NCBI GenBank assembly: GCA_009809945.1
Contig: WTPW01000442.1
Coordinates: 352,422 to 416,421 of the forward strand
Source of the DNA: Gigaspora margarita
Lineage: Eukaryota > Glomeromycota > Glomeromycetes > Diversisporales > Gigasporaceae
Direction: 5' to 3'
Length of the DNA stretch: 64,000 bases
The notes beneath the pieces were generated by a model that was not told the origin of the DNA, made no database searches, and was given only the letters and a program-made list of their open reading frames with translations. The translations under genes and the position numbers were made by a program. The first letter of the stretch is position 1; every line of letters starts with the position of its first letter. Positions 13,344 through 25,221 of the stretch are shown here, piece after piece.

Positions 13344-15147
13344 TATCAGCAAATTTATAGTAGTGAAATCTTTCAAAAGATCTTGTGACTATGCAAAATC
13401 TTTTGAAAGATTTCGCATATCACAATATATTTGAAATATTTTGCAATATATTTTAAAATATTTCAGGTTTCGAAATATTTCAAAAATGTTTTCGAAATAT
13501 TTCAAAAGTGGATTCAAAATATTTTTTGAAATAATTCGAACTATTTTCAAAATATTTTAGACCTGGAAACCAAGCTGGATCAGTAGATCTGTAACCTGGA
13601 TCATAACAAGGATGCATTTGACTATATTTTCGAAATACATCAATATGTATCAAAATTAATCTACAAATTTTGTATTACATGATCAAATTAGATTTTTGTT
13701 TATAAATTAGATCTTCTACATTGTTTTTTTTTCATTTCCTTTGTTTTTTTACTTTCATTTTGTTTTTTTTGGCTTTCACTTTGTTTTTTTTTTGGCTTTC
13801 GCTTTGTTTTTTTTGTTTTTATTTTTTTTTATTTACTGGTCTTTATTTTAATTTGTTTTACATTTTACAAAACACCAGCTCTTTGCAAGAAACCAACAAC
13901 TTTTTAGCACTTCACAAGAATACCAATTTGACTTCGCAAACTTCTGACAATTTGCAAAAAGCAACTGACATCTTCAGCAATTTCCAAGAACACTCTCTAA
14001 AGAATAAGCGCAAGTCTTCACAAGTTTTTGAAAGATTTCACAAGTTTTCAAAAGGTTTCACTATTTATTTTTTATTTGATATTTTTTGTTTTTTTGTTTT
14101 TGTTTTTTTGTTTTTTTTTTAATTAACTTATTTTATTCTGGCACTTTGCGAAAACAAACTCTTACTTCCTTGGCACTTACAAGAGAACAACCTAGAGTTT
14201 TCCGCTATTTTGTAAACATTAACCTGGCTTTTGACAATTTGGAATTTGCAAAAATATGAACTCTTATTTTAGAGAAATGGAGATTTGTGCTTCCTTTATT
14301 TTTGTTTATTTAGTTTGTTTACATTTTTTATTTTTTCACTTCTCTACTATTTTTTAGAAGTATATAAAAAAAAGAGCAAAATGAAGGTGATTGCCAATAG
14401 CCGAAACGAATATGATAGAAGCAAAACTGCGAGTGAGTGAAAATAAGTATGCAAGACTAGTTTTTTTATAAAAAAATGTATGACAAAGTGTGAAAGTATG
14501 CGATGAAGTGTGAAAAATAGTTTAAAATATTATATAATATAAAAATAGTACTGTTTTTTTTATTTTTATTTTCATTTTTTTCATTTTTTTTTGGCTTCAT
14601 TGTTTTTTTCAAAATAATGTATAATAATATATAATAAAATATGTAATATTGATTCAAAATGTATACTTAATTTAAAAAATATAATATATAGTAATAATAA
14701 ATAAAAAATATAAAATTTTATATTAAATTGCGAAACCTTGTAAAATCTTGTAAAACCTGTAAAATCGTTCAAAAATTTGCAAAAAGCATGATTATGTATG
14801 TGAATATGTTTATCGTTTATTTATTTTTTAAAAAATTTTGAAATTTTGTAAAAAATTGCAAAATATTGCAAAATATTGTGAATGTGTTACCTCATATTAC
14901 CTCCTGCAACCCCCAAAAAGGATAATTAGATAGTGGGTTGCATTGTTTTATTTGGCCTATTTCACAATATTTCGCAATATATTTCAAAATATTTCAAAAT
15001 TTATTTTGAAATATTTTGAAAAAAATGCATGCCAAAATCTTTTGAAAGATTGTGATTCTTTTGAAAGATTTAGCATCAATCACAATTCTTTCAAAAGATT
15101 TTGGTGTGCAATTTCTTTCAAAAGATTTTATTATTTTTTTGCTAATA
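13344..15147 (+). mobile_element. T-rich CATCAGC-TIR element, copy B
   Basis: 1.8 kb, TA-flanked (13,342-13,343; 15,148-15,149), ends TATCAGCAAATTTATAGTAG and TTTTTTTGCTAATA. It has the shared body: AACCAAGCTGGATCAGTAG near 13,570, the GATCAAATTAGATTTTTG and TTAGATCTTCTA blocks near 13,681-13,720, T-rich tracts, and GGCACTT...CAAGAA repeats near 13,900 and 14,145-14,190. The subterminal arrays on both sides are TCTTTYRAAAGATT palindromes (13,368-13,420; 15,030-15,130). The long Phe-rich open frame at 13,721-14,122 is simply translated T-rich repeat. Confidence 0.85.
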
Positions 15148-15149
15148 TA

Positions 15150-16450
15150 TATAAAGTCCACTAGGTGCGATCTGCCTAGTAGCATTTTCACTCATATGTG
15201 GGGGCCCACAACTCACTGCGAGTATCACAAATCACTGTTAGTTTGCTATTAAACCTTATTAAGATTGCTTTTTTTTTAAATCCTTCTCACCTTGCTTTCT
15301 TAGTAGAATAATTCCATCTATTTACCAACAAGAAAAACAAATTCGATAAGAAAATAAAAAGGAATAAAAAAAAGGAAAAGAGCTACTCAACCTATACGAA
15401 AGCCCAATTACAATAAAAAAAAGAAACAAGATAAAAAAATAAAGAAAAAAAAACTAATCTTGATAATTACAGAACTAATTATCTATACTATAAAAATTAT
15501 ATTATACTATATAGCACCACTACTGAGATATTATATGTAATAAAACGAAAAAATATAAAAAAACAACAGAAAAACAACAAAACGCTAATTTAGGTTCACG
15601 TGAATTTTTATATCTATTTACTGTTAATACTATAGCTGAATGCTTCACTTGTAATACTAATTCAAATTAGATAGGTGTAGCCCCAATTTGGAAGGAGTAA
15701 ATACTGCTGATCTTTTGAAGGAAGTAAACCGAAATGGCTACCTTTTTGAAATTTCAAAAGTCCAAAGAAGGCCCAGAGTTCACTTGCAGGTTGTAAAAGA
15801 AAGTAGTTTCTTTTTTTTCAAGAAATAAATATACACTTCTACTTCCTCTTTGGTCACCAAACGTATGTCCTATCTTTTTAGTAAGTAATAAACTCTAAGC
15901 TTGTTAGCAGGTAGTCTATGAACTCTATCTCTAAATAACAAGTACTGCTCTTCCATGGTAAGTAATAAACTCTAAAACTATTAGTAGATAGTTAATGAAC
16001 TCTATCCTTAAATAATAGGTACCATTTTATTAAAGTATCTTGTAGTTTGTTTTTAGTTTGTATTAATTTTTGAAAATAAGTTTTGGTAATTTTGGTTACA
16101 AGAATTATCAGAAAGAGTTCTGATGCATTTTGATTGGTTAATATAATGACTAATATTTATAATATATTATATAAATATATATAATATTAAATAACTCTTG
16201 ATTTACTAGTCTGTTTTGGATAATTTTACTACCAAAATGTTCGTCTCAATGAGATGATTCTAACAAGCTCAAAATTATTAAAACCCAATTACAGGATCAC
16301 AAATCGCTAAGGTTTTGTTTACTAGAAACTAAAAACCAGTATATGTCTAAAGTATAAACTTTTTATTAACTAGAAACTAAAACTAGTATAAATTTAAAGC
16401 ACTAAATTTTAAATACATAGTATATATATATATACTATAATATAATAATT
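15150..16450. other. AT-rich intergenic sequence, no gene seen
   Basis: There are no convincing open frames. A direct duplication with 77-bp offset lies at 15,881-16,026 (both copies start GTAAGTAATAAACTCTAA). A block at 16,215-16,300 (TACCAAAATGTTCGTCTCAA) is related to 39,515-39,570 and, inverted, to 43,140-43,200. A block at 16,360-16,430 resembles 30,336-30,420. These are dispersed repeat fragments. Confidence 0.6.
15881..16026. repeat. 77-bp tandem duplication
   Basis: Two direct copies at 15,881 and 15,958, both carrying GTAAGTAATAAACTCTAA and later a TGAACTCTAT block. Non-coding. Confidence 0.75.
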
Positions 16451-16670
16451 ATTATATTAAATTTATTTATTTTTATTTTTTTATATATTTTTTTTAATGT
16501 TTAAGGTGAAACCTTGCTCTTATCTTTATTGAATTTAATTGAAACTTTTTACAATACTAAAAAAACTTTCATTTTTAAATCTAATACTAAGAATAAAAGC
16601 TTAGATATATACTGAAGTAAACTACAATACTTATCTGTGGCCTAAACCTACCAGAGTAGCCAAGGCTCAC

Positions 16671-17159
16671 CTAGATTGTATATATGTAAAAATATCAGAA
16701 GGGTGTGTGGAGTATTTAATCCATTTAATAAGCCAAGTTTCTATTTTGAGCATAGGAATATGTGTTGTGAATTCATAGTTCTGTGTATGATTTGTTGACT
16801 GACTAATTGAATTTAGGGAGATAGCAGGAATTGGGTGTTGTAGGTGTAATTGGTGGTTTTGAGATCTGTCGATACAGTATGGAATCCAGATATTTGTATA
16901 GATGAATTAGTTAATATGTAGCAAAAGTTGAATAGTAAGTGTTCTTGCAGTTTTTTGTAATGCTGTGTATTCACTTAGTGTGTAAATAATATCTAGTAGA
17001 ATGAGACTAGTTAGAATAGAGAATAATGAGGGTTTGTTATGAGAGTAATAAATTTGTAAACTATCAAGATGTATTATTTGGATATAAAGGTCATTAGCAG
17101 TTGATTGTGAAATATTTATTTTGTTGGGTAAAAGAACATGATGCAGTGAATCTTCTATG
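16671..17159 (-). pseudogene. LINE-2 ORF2 C-terminus
   Basis: About 163 open codons on the minus strand (starting EDSLHHVLLPNKINISQS) ending in a natural TAG after FTYIQSR. When the 17,177-18,799 insertion and one TA copy are removed, this frame joins directly to the zinc-knuckle frame to its right with one TAA at a likely Gln codon, which supports both the insertion limits and the assignment. Confidence 0.72.
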
Positions 17160-17176
17160 ATTTTTAGTATCTCTTA

Positions 17177-18799
17177 GATTGTAACACAAACAAATTTGTC
17201 TGCATATTTTAAAAATTTTAATAAAATTTTAATAAAATTTTAAATATTGATTTTAGCTATACCTTTTCTAAGTAAAAAATATTCTTTGAGTTTTGTTTTA
17301 GTAACTTTGTTATAAAATTTTTTTAAAATTTTTAAAAAACTTTAGTATAATCAAAGTTTAAAATTCTTGTATTATTAAAATTTTTCTTTAGATTTTTTTA
17401 AATTTTATATGTTCCTGCCTATAAAAAAAAACTTTTACTTCTAATACAAGTCTTGATTTTTACAAATAAATCATTAAAGTTGCAATAATAAAAGTTATTA
17501 TCCTTTATATAAACCACAATATTGTCTTAAGAACTATAGCTTTAAAACTAAAACTAAATAAGATTACAGAGAAATTGTAATAAAATTTTTAAAAAGGAGT
17601 GTGGTGACTTAGAGTAGTTGGTAAGTTGTCACCCTCAAGCGGCAGGTCTAGAGTTCAAATCCCACTGGCAACACTTTAGAAAATAGGCCTGTATTACGGT
17701 ACTATCTCTTCTCGTTGATCCTTTGGTACACCATATTGAATGGGAGCCGTCAGGCGCACAAAAATCTAAGGATCGGAAGATGGATACCTGTTTGGAAGTC
17801 CTGAGTGAGGAAGTAGCAAAAATCTTCAATGGTGCTAACCATAATTGGAATATGGGAAACTGGAGCCAGAAAACCGGATGACAAAATCCTCAAGGAGGAG
17901 TCCACCAACCTGGCCGCCAAAGTCGCACTGGAGGAAAAGAACATGTGTTTTGGGCATGTGCCATAGAGAGGGAGTCCATTTGGCACTTAAAGCTGGGTTG
18001 ACCAACCCTTCCGGGCTAACTGGTTTGGAAGTTTGGGGACACTGAGGAAGAACTGATAGAAAGGTTTTAGTGGGTATCAGGATTAGAGTGAACCTCACAA
18101 GGGCAGAAGTAGGTAATGGTAGGGGTTTAATGGTTAGCCCTGACTCCAAGTAGATAGGTAAAGCTGTAGCGTAAGTTACCGAAGTGTAGATAATACCTGT
18201 ATATAGGGACTGCTCTACCAAGTGTGCTGCAAGGATAAACTAGTCCTAAGGAATTCTGCAAGTATCTGGGACTGGCCTTGACTGACTCATGTAATGGAGG
18301 ACTGTACCAGTAATACAAGAAGGATTTGGCAGAAGAAGCATCAACCAGAGGGTTTAATAGGTAACCCTCTAGTTGGGTTGCAGGTATGGCAGCTAGTGTA
18401 GAACCTTCGGGCGGACTACTTAAATTAAACAACCAAAAGTTGTACGTGTGGCTAGTTATACTCTCATCAATATAACAAATGTCAGGTGTGCCCCTGGAGG
18501 CGCCTATGATCTAACTTACTTAAATAAAAGCCTTTCCCTATAGCAGTAACTTTGACATAAAAAAAAAAAATAAAAATAAATTTTTAAAAAAAATTTTTCT
18601 TAAAGATATCTATTTTTAGCTTATATATAACTTAAATTTTTTTCTTACAATATAAAAACTAATTTTGCAAAAAAGTAATTCTTATTTTCAAATATAATTG
18701 TACAAAGTTTTATTTAATTATCTTGATATTTAAAAAAAGTAAATCAGAGCAAAAAAAGTGCAAAAATGCAAGCAAATTTGACTGTGTCCTACTACAATC
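17177..18799. mobile_element. 1.6-kb TA-flanked TIR element inside LINE-2
   Basis: Ends GATTGTAACACAAACAAATT and, inverted, GATTGTAGTAGGACACAGTC are imperfect inverted repeats, each with a nearby AAATTTG(T/C)...TGCAT block. TA duplications lie at 17,175-17,176 and 18,800-18,801. Removing it restores the LINE-2 reading frame, strong evidence for a true insertion. The interior is AT-rich with no transposase; most of the non-AT content is the SINE at 17,596-18,577. Likely a non-autonomous Tc1/mariner-type element. Confidence 0.72.
17596..18577 (+). mobile_element. Long tRNA-headed SINE, about 0.98 kb
   Basis: The head looks like a tRNA: acceptor strands AGTGTGG / CAACACT pair with one mismatch, a box A-like TTAGAGTAGTTGG near 17,609, an anticodon-loop-like CCTCAAG (Leu CAA type), and box B AGAGTTCAAATCCC near 17,649. 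A roughly 880-bp body with clearly higher GC than its surroundings follows, then an A-rich tail near 18,559-18,577. A target duplication (AAATTTTTAAAAA) is at 17,583-17,595 and 18,578-18,590. Open frames on either strand within the body (e.g. 17,835-18,221 minus) show no recognisable domain. Most SINEs are 100-500 bp, so this is unusually long; a tRNA-promoted retroposon with captured sequence is possible. Confidence 0.72.
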
Positions 18800-18805
18800 T
18801 AAGTG

Positions 18806-19990
18806 ATAGATTCACAGGTAGAACATATGATCCAATGTAATGCATAACTTGCTTGTTGGCATAAGTGACATTTGTTGAAATATGAAGGGTTTTTTTGTGT
18901 AAAATGTAAGGAGAAGAAAAATCATCTATAAGTATTTTGATTCTGAATAATTTGAGCGTTGAGGACTAAAAGCTGTGTACAAATTTGAAATTTTTTGATT
19001 ATTGTTAATATAAAGCCAGGTTGCATTCTAGCATATATGCTATGAGATTGTTGTCCATTGTTGAAATCAGTTTTGTGATATCCAAAGTGCGAATATGTGT
19101 GCATAGCATACTGTTCTGACACTGCAATGAATAGGAAGTTCTATAGGAAGATTGTCAATTGAGAGTGTAAATTGAGTATTGTAGATATTGTTAAAGTTAA
19201 AAAGAAGGTATGAAGCAATTTGGTGACTATGTGCTAGTTGGTCTGCTTTGTTATTAAATTCATTATCTTGATTATATATAAAGATGAAAGCATTTTGGGT
19301 TTGAAAACCCAAAATTAAAATTTGAAAATGAAATTGTTTTTGACTTATTTATTTAAAAGATGAAATTTTTTGATACTTTTTTTGAATAGACAAAATTATA
19401 AGAAACATATCTATATAAATTTTATTTGCTCTTTCTTATAAAAAATTTTAATTTTCTCTAATGAAGACAAAATAGGCCTTTTCAAAAATCAATTTCAGTA
19501 GCATCACTAGTTTTGATGTGCAGTGACTTTATAGAAAGTGATATTGAGATTATAGAATTTAATAAAATTTAGTAGAGTGTTCCAAATGGACCCATAGGAA
19601 GTATTTAGAATATTTTGAGGTTGGGATATTGGCTTATTATTTGTGAGGTTGTTATATTTAGAAATTACTGATTGAGAGTCTGTAAAGATTTGGATTGAGC
19701 AGTTTCTAGGAGCAGTGCTAATAGCAGATAGAATTGCTACTAGCTCAGCTTTGAAGGAACATGACCAAAATTTAATTTGTGCCTGAAAGGTGTGTGTAAT
19801 TGTTTGGTTTTTTAATTGTATCCAGTCTATTCTCATAGAATATTGGGAATTTTCTAGATTGAGAACTGATCCATCAGTATAGAATATAAGTTCTGTTAGA
19901 TTTCTGTTATAGTTAGCAATAAGTTGTAAAGTATCTAGTGCAGTACTAGGTAAAATATAGAAGGAATTTGAGGTATAGAGATAATAAGGT
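18806..19990 (-). pseudogene. LINE-2 RNase H domain and zinc knuckle (broken)
   Basis: On the minus strand, SFKAELVAILSAIS and IQIFTDSQSVISKYNN (19,507-19,836) are the E and D motif blocks of RNase H, and FYKVTAHQN followed after an AT-rich insertion by DNEFNNKADQLAHSH (near 19,260) is the final catalytic block, matching KVKSHS...WNDRADALAKKG in LINE-3. Near 18,810-18,870 CHLCQQASYALHWIIC is a C-x2-C-x7-H-x4-C zinc knuckle. The domain removes the RNA strand during retrotransposition. The insertion at about 19,300-19,505 and several stops break it. Confidence 0.8.
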
Positions 19991-20929
19991 TTGGTAGTAG
20001 TAGTATATATATAGGGTTTCTAATTGCAATTGAGTAGATGAGGTCCAGGTAATTTGTATTGAGATTAATTGTTTTGTCTGAATTAAGTCTACCAAAAAAT
20101 TTTGTAGCAGAACTTGTAGGTATAAGTATGGTACATTTGTTCGTGATGATATTAGATTTTAGTGAGCAACTAGTACATGGAGATATAGTAATAGAGGGAG
20201 TAGAATATAGGTGTGTAAATTGTGTTTCAATAGAGCTTTTCTAGTGTGTTATTAGTGTAAAGTCAGAGGTTGTTGGTCTATACCATGCTTTGCCAAAAAT
20301 AATTTGATTGTTCAAGAGAGTAATAAGCCATGGCTTGGTGTATCTAGAAAAGTGTCCTATTGTATAACTATAATAGTTGTTTTGGGGCAGCTGAAAATGT
20401 TAGTGGAGAGTGCGTTCATATAAATGACTAGTAGTTTGGTCCTCTAGATATGTGAACCATAGAGGTATTCTCCTTTTTGGTATTTTGTTGAGTCCTGGTG
20501 AGATTTGTTTCCAGTCCAGTAAGCAAGAATTGTCAAAAGAGATAGGTTGGTCCAAAAACAGAAGATGATGGTATCAAATTTGTTTTTTAAAAGTTGAATA
20601 CTTTGGATGTGATGATAAGAGAGATTCCAATGAAATGTTTCCTTTCTTGATTGTATAGAGAATACTATAGCTAGAATTAGGATTAATTGTCCAACCAAGA
20701 TGTTTGAACAGTTGGATAATTTTGAAATTGGTTGTTTGTTTGTTAGGTCCATTAATAGTAGGATTAGGATGTGAAAAGATGCTAGTAGTGGACCAGAGAT
20801 TGTTTTGGATCTGCTGGATGCGAATATACAAAGATGTTCCAAGTAGGTTATTGTCATTAAAGTGTTTAACAAAGTTTAAAATATGATGTTGGAGTTGAAT
20901 ATCCCAAATATTTTTGATATTATATAACT

Positions 20930-22260
20930 AAGGATGAATTAGAGTGCTAGTAGGAATAGTACAGCTAAGTTTGGCTTTATGTTTGATTAATCCTATATAT
21001 TGAGTAAGAATTTTGTTGCAAACTGATCTAATAACTACAATATTTTGTAGCCAGTATTCAATAGTTGGAATAATAATGGTATTGATAATGTATCGTGCTT
21101 GAGTATCAGTAATGCATTTTGTTTTAGCAATATTAATAAGTTGTGAGAATTTTGCAATTATAAGTTGTATTTGTTTGATTTGTTTATTATTGAGTATAAA
21201 CTGACATCCAAGAAACTTGAAAAGTGGTTTGCTGGCCATAATGGGAGAGTTTGGTTGTTGTATATGATAGGGTTGTAGTTGGTGCTTTTGCAATTGGTTG
21301 TAAGTATGGATTTGGATGGGTTAACTTGTATATTAGCCATAGTATAAAAGGATTCTGCAATAGATAGTATATTAGCAAGCTCTGCTTGGGATGATGCAAT
21401 CCATAGTGTATCATCCATGTATGCTAGTACAGAACATTTGGCTTTAGCCTTATCAATTGTATTATTTTTAAGGTTTGTAATCCATGTTGTTTCAATTGTA
21501 TATCCTGGTGAGTTAGAGTAAATATAGGATATAAGTAAATTATAATAGATCTGCCAGAGAAGGGGTATAAAGGTTTACCCTAGTCAATGCCATTCTGTAC
21601 TTGATAAGATGAGATGAGACCCAGATTAGTAATAACTGTATTTTGTCTGTCTTCAAGTAAATTAATAAGTATATTAATGATGCTAGAAGGTAGTGAAAGG
21701 CATAAAAAAAAGTGTTGGAAAAGAGTAAAGTTTACAGAATCATAAGCTTTGCTCATATTCTGAGACAATAGCTATATGTCTTTGTAGTTACAATTAGCAT
21801 CTTCAACTAGGTTGTTGAGAATATGGATTGGATATACTATTGCCAGGTAGAGCAACATAATTGAATGGTGATAGTATAGGATATTGTGAAAAGATATGAT
21901 TAAGTCTGTTAGTTAGAATTTTGGTATATAGTTTTTGAAAGTGCTCAATAAGAATAATAGGCCAAGTAAGGTTGAGATTGCTATTGAAAGCATTTTTTTT
22001 AGGAATAGGAAATATTTTGCTATGTTTCCAAGATTTGGAAATGCATCCTGTAAGTTGGCATTGATTAAATAGTACTGTTATTGTAGTAATACAAGAAGAG
22101 CTAATATGTTTTATCATTTTATAGCTTATGCCTATAGGGCCACAAGCTTTGCTATTTGGAAGACTAGCAATTGTTTGAGTGACCTCATTGTCAGTGATAG
22201 GAAGCATAAGAGAGTTGTACTAGTTAGGATTAATGTGATCGAGTGGAAGATAATGCTGGT
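20930..22260 (-). pseudogene. LINE-2 reverse transcriptase domain (broken)
   Basis: Minus-strand motifs in order: SKACGPIGISYKMIKHISS (22,130 region), IFPIPKKNAFNSNLNL, ILIEHFQKLYTKILTNRL, VALPGNSISNPYSQQ, MSKAYDSVNFTLFQHFF (motif A region, about 21,760), a QVQNGID block (motif B region), AYMDDTLWIASSQ at about 21,418 (motif C), ANIQVNPSKS, and a thumb-like HKAKLSCTIPTSTL near 20,960. Same family order as LINE-1 and LINE-3. Interrupted by stops and shifts. Confidence 0.85.
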
Positions 22261-23029
22261 ATTAAAATTGGTCAAAAAGTGTTTGATTAATAGGTCTATA
22301 AGCTGTCTAGTTGTAAAAGTGTGATTGAATATGTTGTTTGATCATATAAGGGTCTGTAATAAGTTGGTCTGCTAGCTTGATATTAGAAAAATAAATAGGA
22401 GGTTGATATCTATCAAGAATATTGTTAATGGCCTGAAAATGTTTGGAAATAAGTGATTTACATTTTTTTTCTGAGGCCTGGTTGATTTGTTGTTATAAAA
22501 GTAAAGAATATTCAAGTGATATACATGATATAGTTGTTTCCAAGTATCATATGCCTACTAGAGCCAGTTTTGAATATGGGTATAATCTAGTGATGGAAGA
22601 GAGTTAAGATTGCATTTGGTATATGAATTAATAATGCTAATATTTGAGTTAATGTAGGGTAAATAGAGATTAGTATTATTTTTAATGATTTTAATAAGAT
22701 GTTCAAGTTTTTTGAGTCCAANATAGAGTGCAGTACAGTGTGGGGTATATGTATGGTTGTAGCTGCATTTTTTGCATTTTTTGTTGGGTATTGTTTGCAT
22801 TGCTACTTATATAATACATTGCTGTATTTTGTGCCAGGTAGTGTTAATGTTCTCTTGTATGTCTGTAGATAGAAGGATTTTATGTTGTGTGAATAAGCGA
22901 GTAGTAAGTTCTGTGAATTTAGACTATTGGTCTGAGGACATAAATTTGTAATTAAAAATTTTACGGCTGCGCCAGTATGAAATCGAGGGTTTTTATAATA
23001 TGCATGAAAGAATGTCCAGGATATAGTAA

Positions 23030-23740
23030 GAATAAGATAATTACTAAGAGTGCTAGTATGGCTATTATCAAGTTTGTATAAAAGAAGGAATTGAATATTA
23101 AAAGAGTTAGTTCATATATAATCAATTCTGCTATTCTGTGAGTTGTTTGATCATGTGTAATGTGTGTTATTAAAGTATGCTCCAATATCAAACATGCTAG
23201 TATAGTGCAAAAAGTTAATAAGTTTATATTTTGCTAAAGAACTAGTATTATTATCCTGTATATTAAAGTCACCAATAATAATAGGGTGAAGATATAGTTG
23301 TCATGCTTGAAGAATCCATTTAATAATTGTATTTTGGGTTTGGTTTTATTTAGTCATATTAGTAGAAGAGAGATATACTGAAATAATACGTAGTTTGATA
23401 TTGCCTTTGAAGAAAAAATCTAGAGCAATAGCCCCACCTGCATGTATGTGGCAGCTATATACATGTGGTTTAAGATAATTGCAAATCATAATTGCAGTTT
23501 CTTCTGCAGAGCTATCTAAGTTAGCCCAGTAGTAGGTGTATAAGTTGTTATTGCAGAAAGAGAGTTTTGTTTTGTGTAAAATTTTGGTTTCTGTGATACC
23601 TGCAATAGAAATGTTATGATTAATACAGTAATCTTGCCAGGCTTGTCTTTTGGAGGCTGCATTAAAGCCTCTAAAATTGTGTGTAGTAATATTAAGATGT
23701 AGATGGTTAGGGTTGGGTTCTGGTAGAGTTTGGATACTAG
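23030..23740 (-). pseudogene. LINE-2 AP-type endonuclease domain (broken)
   Basis: Minus strand: HNFRGFNAASKRQAWQDYC, ISIAGITETKI (ETK motif), IIIGDFNIQDNN (GDFN intact), HYT-stop-SNNSQNSRIDYI-stop-T, then a TSTLSNYLILT stretch where SDH is expected. The two stops are TGA at positions where LINE-3 has Trp (FTWSNEE, NYIWVSD), and SNY in place of SDH needs one G-to-A and one C-to-T change. Nicking domain for target-primed reverse transcription; inactive. Confidence 0.78.
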
Positions 23741-23893
23741 AAGTTGTTGGATTGTAGTTTGAAGTATTTAATGTTGGATTGCTTGATTTGAGTAAGGCTT
23801 TATAAAAGAGATAAAAATCTTCAAAGGTACAAAGAAGTGATTAGGTAAAAGAAACTTTTGTGGTAAATATATATGTGCTTCTTCAAAAACATA

Positions 23894-24207
23894 CCATATA
23901 TTCCCGAAAATAAGCTACCTTTTTTGGGCCAAAAATTACACAAAAAAATGGGGGTAGCTTATTTTTAGCGCATAGATATTTTTGAAAAAATTAAAAAACG
24001 TACTAATAAAAAGTTGTCCAAATGACACCAAAGTTTTATTTTAGGTGTATTTTGATGCGCTAAACAACGTTACTTAATCGAACATTTAAAGTTTACTTAG
24101 TATAAAAAAAGTTTTATATGTAGCAACTGCTAACGCGTTTTTTGAGATTTTTGAAAAAAACAGGGGGGTAGCTTATTTTCGGAGTTGCTTATTTTCAGGA
24201 TATACAG
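23894..24207. mobile_element. TA-flanked MITE, copy 1 of a family (314 bp)
   Basis: Ends CCATATATTCCCGAAAATAA and, inverted, CTGTATATCCTGAAAATAAG; TA at 23,892-23,893 and 24,208-24,209. Inner AAAATAAGC(T/A)ACC blocks are repeated near each end. The same element, 316 bp, lies in gene X at 44,823-45,138. Likely Tc1/mariner-type, non-coding, inserted in the 5' part of LINE-2. Confidence 0.88.
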
Positions 24208-24360
24208 TAATCAATTCTGCTATATTTAATAGAAATTCTAATATTCTGTTGTGTGTAAACATTGGATATTCCTCTTGTAAATAGGTTAAAAAGGAGCCAA
24301 CAGTTTGTGGTGAAGGTAAAGATTGTAATCTATGATAGTATAAAAATTTGTTGTAGCAAA

Positions 24361-24675
24361 TTAATGGGTTATAGATCTCAAGTAGATTGGGATAAAAGTT
24401 GATATTTGTTCTTTCTTAATATTATTATGTGCAGTTGATGTATTGGAATCATTATCAGAGTTATCTGATAGCAATTCATATTCATTATATATCTCTTGTT
24501 CTATAAAGTGAGTAGGATTATATTGTTGTATAGATGATAATTCATTATCAGAATAATTTGGTAATAGATTGTTGTTAATATTAGAGGGTAATATCTCAGA
24601 GAAAGATGATGATATGGATTCTGAGATATTTAGTGTATTGTCTTCTATAGTGCTCACCGTATGTTCAGCTTGCAC
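24361..24675 (-). pseudogene. LINE-2 N-terminal acidic frame (ORF1-like)
   Basis: A 104-codon Met-initiated frame rich in Ser, Asp, Glu and Asn (MQAEHTVSTIEDNTLNIS at the start, SDNSDNDSNTSTAHNN later). It sits at the 5' end of LINE-2, where ORF1 should start, and resembles in character the acidic ORF1 start of LINE-1 (MNQLEMDIETDLPDS near 1,058). No RNA-binding motif is visible in this piece. Unrecognised beyond that. Confidence 0.5.
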
Positions 24676-24854
24676 AGCTCCACAAGATTCAAAAGTCCTC
24701 TAATTAGACGTTAGAAGACCATCATTATCTAAATCTTCCGGTAATTATATTAAATTTATATTATAAATAATAAATTAAAAAAGCTAGTAGTGACACTCCT
24801 CTGTGTAATGTACAATAAAAACAAACCTAAATTTATTCTTGTTAGGAATAGAGT

Positions 24855-25047
24855 ATAGTTAAAGAAAGGGTTAGTGCTAAAGGTAAGTGCCGTGACAGAT
24901 ATTACATAATATCATTTTATCATAGAGCTACTCCCGCTCCCTCCACATAAGACTAATTAGCCAATCAAATTGTATAATTAGTCTTATGTAAAAAATTTTT
25001 GACCCCCTTAGGATATTACGTAATAGCTGTCACTGCCCTAACTATAT
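24855..25047. mobile_element. MITE-like inverted repeat, about 190 bp
   Basis: Arms around 24,886-24,913 and 25,012-25,039 pair as GACAG(A/C)TATTAC(A/G)TAATATC. TATAGTTA / TAACTATA lie at the outer ends and an inner hairpin (CATAAGACTAATTAGCC) at 24,947-24,989. No target duplication identified. Confidence 0.6.
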
Positions 25048-25221
25048 AGTAAAATTTTATAAGAATTTTTTTTTTGCTAAAAAAAATAGTAGTTTTATAG
25101 TTACAATTTTAAGTTATTATTGATATTTTTTAAAATAGGGCTTTTCACTTTGTTTTCACATTATACAATTAGGTATAATATTATATCTATCTTGGAGTTT
25201 TATTAGCATAAAACTATTAGC

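Larger units (their letters stand above)
16467..24743 (-). mobile_element. LINE-2: full-length decayed non-LTR retrotransposon
   Basis: Minus-strand LINE bounded by an exact 16-bp target duplication (ATTATATTAAATTTAT at 16,451-16,466 and 24,744-24,759), with the A-rich tail at about 16,467-16,500. Reading on the minus strand it has an acidic N-terminal frame (24,675-24,361), endonuclease (about 23,740-23,030), RT (about 22,260-20,930), RNase H and zinc knuckle (about 19,990-18,806) and an ORF2 C-terminus (17,159-16,671). Insertions: MITE 23,894-24,207, an AT-rich piece about 19,300-19,505, and a 1.6-kb TIR element 17,177-18,799. It is closer in sequence to LINE-1 than to LINE-3. Many stops; not active. 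Confidence 0.88.

Noticed and set aside
13721-14122. 133-codon Phe-rich open frame in copy B
   Set aside because: It is a translation of T-rich low-complexity sequence; similar frames occur in copies C, E and G only because of composition.
17596-17675. Functional tRNA-Leu gene
   Set aside because: Arms pair imperfectly and the unit continues into a long body with an A tail and target duplication, so it is a SINE head.
17835-18221. 128-codon minus-strand frame in the SINE body
   Set aside because: No recognisable domain, overlapped by frames on the other strand, and inside a unit with tRNA promoter and A tail.
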